NCBI GenBank assembly: GCA_963717455.1
Contig: OY970336.1
Span: forward strand, 124,001-188,000
DNA from: Bog-473 sp963717455
GTDB taxonomy: Bacteria; Actinomycetota; Acidimicrobiia; Acidimicrobiales; RAAP-2
Length of the DNA: 64,000 nucleotides
Direction: 5' to 3'
The stretch's first letter is position 1. Each line of letters opens with the position of its first letter. The notes below the pieces were generated by a model. It searched no databases and was not told the origin of the DNA. It saw only the letters and a program-made list of their open reading frames with translations. The translations under genes and the position numbers were made by a program. This document shows positions 63,222-64,000 of this stretch, piece by piece.

Positions 63222-64000
63222 ATGGGTTCTCTGCGCTGGCAGGCTGTCGAAGTGGACCATCTGCGGGAGTTCGCCGTGCGAGAGGCGATGTTCGCCTATC
63301 TCGACTCCCTCGTGGCCCAATCCGCCGATGGTGGTCTCACCTGGGAGCAGACGGCTCAGTTCCCCTGTGCGGGCGAGACAATCGTGCTGCGCCAGACGAG
63401 AGGGCGCGGTATCCACAAGCCACGCCAGCTCGATGCCGCACTATCGATCACCACGGCCTTCACCGGTTTCGGGCGCGAGCCCCGCTACCGGGACTCCATC
63501 GGCGAGGACGGCTATCCGCGCTACAAGTACGAGGGCGACGACCCCAACCTGGCGACAAATAGGGCCCTGCGGATGGCCATGGAGTTCGCGCTTCCGCTGG
63601 CTTACTTTGTCGGCATCCGTCGTGCCGTGTACAAGCCCGTCTATCCCGTCTACGTGGCCGGGGAGGATGCCGCTCACCAGGAATTCATCCTGAGCTTCTC
63701 GCGCTCGGACGTTGGACTCGACTTCTCGACGCTGAGCGCATCCGAGAAGGTGTACGCCGCCAGGATGACCAAGCAACGTCTTCATCAGCCCCTGTTTCGA
63801 GAGCGAGTCCTTCACGCCTACGCGTCGAGTTGTGCCGTGTGCCGACTGCGACACGTCGAATTGCTGGACGCCGCCCACATCATCGGTGACGGCGAGGAAG
63901 GTGGCGACCCCGTCGTACCCAATGGAATGGCCCTGTGCAAGATTCACCACGCCGCCTTCGACCGGAACTTCCTGGGGATCACCCCAAGCCTCGTGGTCCG
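63222..64000 (+). CDS. Predicted HNH restriction endonuclease (COG3440-type), 3' truncated by window
   Basis: An open frame running off the window end, 259 codons visible. The N-terminal region (IHKPRQLDAALSITTAFTGF, DGYPRYKYEGDDPNLATNRA, MAMEFALPLAYFVGIRRAVY) is a sensor-like domain of this family. The HNH nuclease follows: CAVCRLRHVELLDAAHIIGD, then VVPNGMALCKIHHAAFDRN, with the zinc Cys pairs and catalytic His. Relatives are predicted restriction or defence nucleases. GTG 63201, overlapping the integrase stop, is an alternative start. Its place beside the integrase suggests cargo of the integrated element. Confidence 0.8.
   Translation, partial: MGSLRWQAVEVDHLREFAVREAMFAYLDSLVAQSADGGLTWEQTAQFPCAGETIVLRQTRGRGIHKPRQLDAALSITTAFTGFGREPRYRDSIGEDGYPRYKYEGDDPNLATNRALRMAMEFALPLAYFVGIRRAVYKPVYPVYVAGEDAAHQEFILSFSRSDVGLDFSTLSASEKVYAARMTKQRLHQPLFRERVLHAYASSCAVCRLRHVELLDAAHIIGDGEEGGDPVVPNGMALCKIHHAAFDRNFLGITPSLVV

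Overview
The window is high-GC chromosomal DNA from an actinobacterium, most likely class Acidimicrobiia. The inference rests on an HspR-type dnaK operon with a HAIR operator, a GlnR box in front of amt, several F420/flavin-type oxidoreductases, a DUF222-HNH gene, a secreted protein with 'GYWLVASDGGIFNYG'-type repeats, and many genes that look leaderless (a TANNNT box 6-8 nt before the start codon). Genus cannot be named from the sequence alone.

Layout. 0-9 kb: C-terminal part of an acyltransferase/SGNH protein; an NmrA-like SDR with its TetR regulator; a PAS-PAS-GGDEF diguanylate cyclase; a lone phoU; an FtsX-type ABC permease without an ATPase; a membrane protein of unknown function. 9-24 kb: a catabolic/accessory block with two drug-type MFS exporters (one divergent from an HxlR regulator), an Old Yellow Enzyme homologue, an amidase, a three-gene minus-strand unit (SDR, lipocalin-like protein, phosphotransferase), and a plus-strand run (Zn alcohol dehydrogenase, luciferase-like monooxygenase, epoxide hydrolase, class-C beta-lactamase-like hydrolase), then a deazaflavin-dependent nitroreductase and a metal-dependent cyclase. 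24-39.5 kb: the purine genes, all on the minus strand (purA-purD-purB-purC-purS-purQ, then purL-purF-purM, then pyrE), with a 4 kb accessory insertion between purL and purQ (patatin, two decayed genes, a small basic protein, a frameshifted DUF222-HNH gene). purS carries a one-base frameshift. 39.7-42.4 kb: a DJ-1/PfpI pseudogene, a methyltransferase and the repeat protein. 42.4-49 kb: the heat-shock operon dnaK-grpE-dnaJ-hspR-clpB under a HAIR operator. 49-52 kb: phosphoglycerate mutase, an SPFH/ribbon-helix-helix two-gene operon behind a perfect 12-bp-arm palindrome, and a phosphotransferase. 52-56.7 kb: a nitrogen-control cluster (amt-glnK with a GlnR box, a second PII gene, two small membrane proteins, a lone cyclic-nucleotide-binding protein). 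56.65-57.78 kb: an IS630 element inserted at a TA. 57.9-61.3 kb: an aquaporin whose Shine-Dalgarno lies inside a 13-bp hairpin, a PPOX-fold flavin/F420 protein and an EtfD-like membrane Fe-S oxidoreductase. 61.6-64 kb: tRNA-Gly(CCC), a 3' remnant of tRNA-Arg(ACG), a twice-frameshifted tyrosine integrase and the start of a COG3440-type HNH restriction endonuclease, i.e. the edge of an integrated element.

Broken genes are concentrated at 31-34.6 kb, 39.7-40.2 kb and 62-63.2 kb. Because one of them is purS, part of this may be sequence error rather than decay; internal deletions in the methyltransferase and PfpI genes, and a nonsense codon, look like real decay. No CRISPR array, rRNA gene or replication origin was seen.
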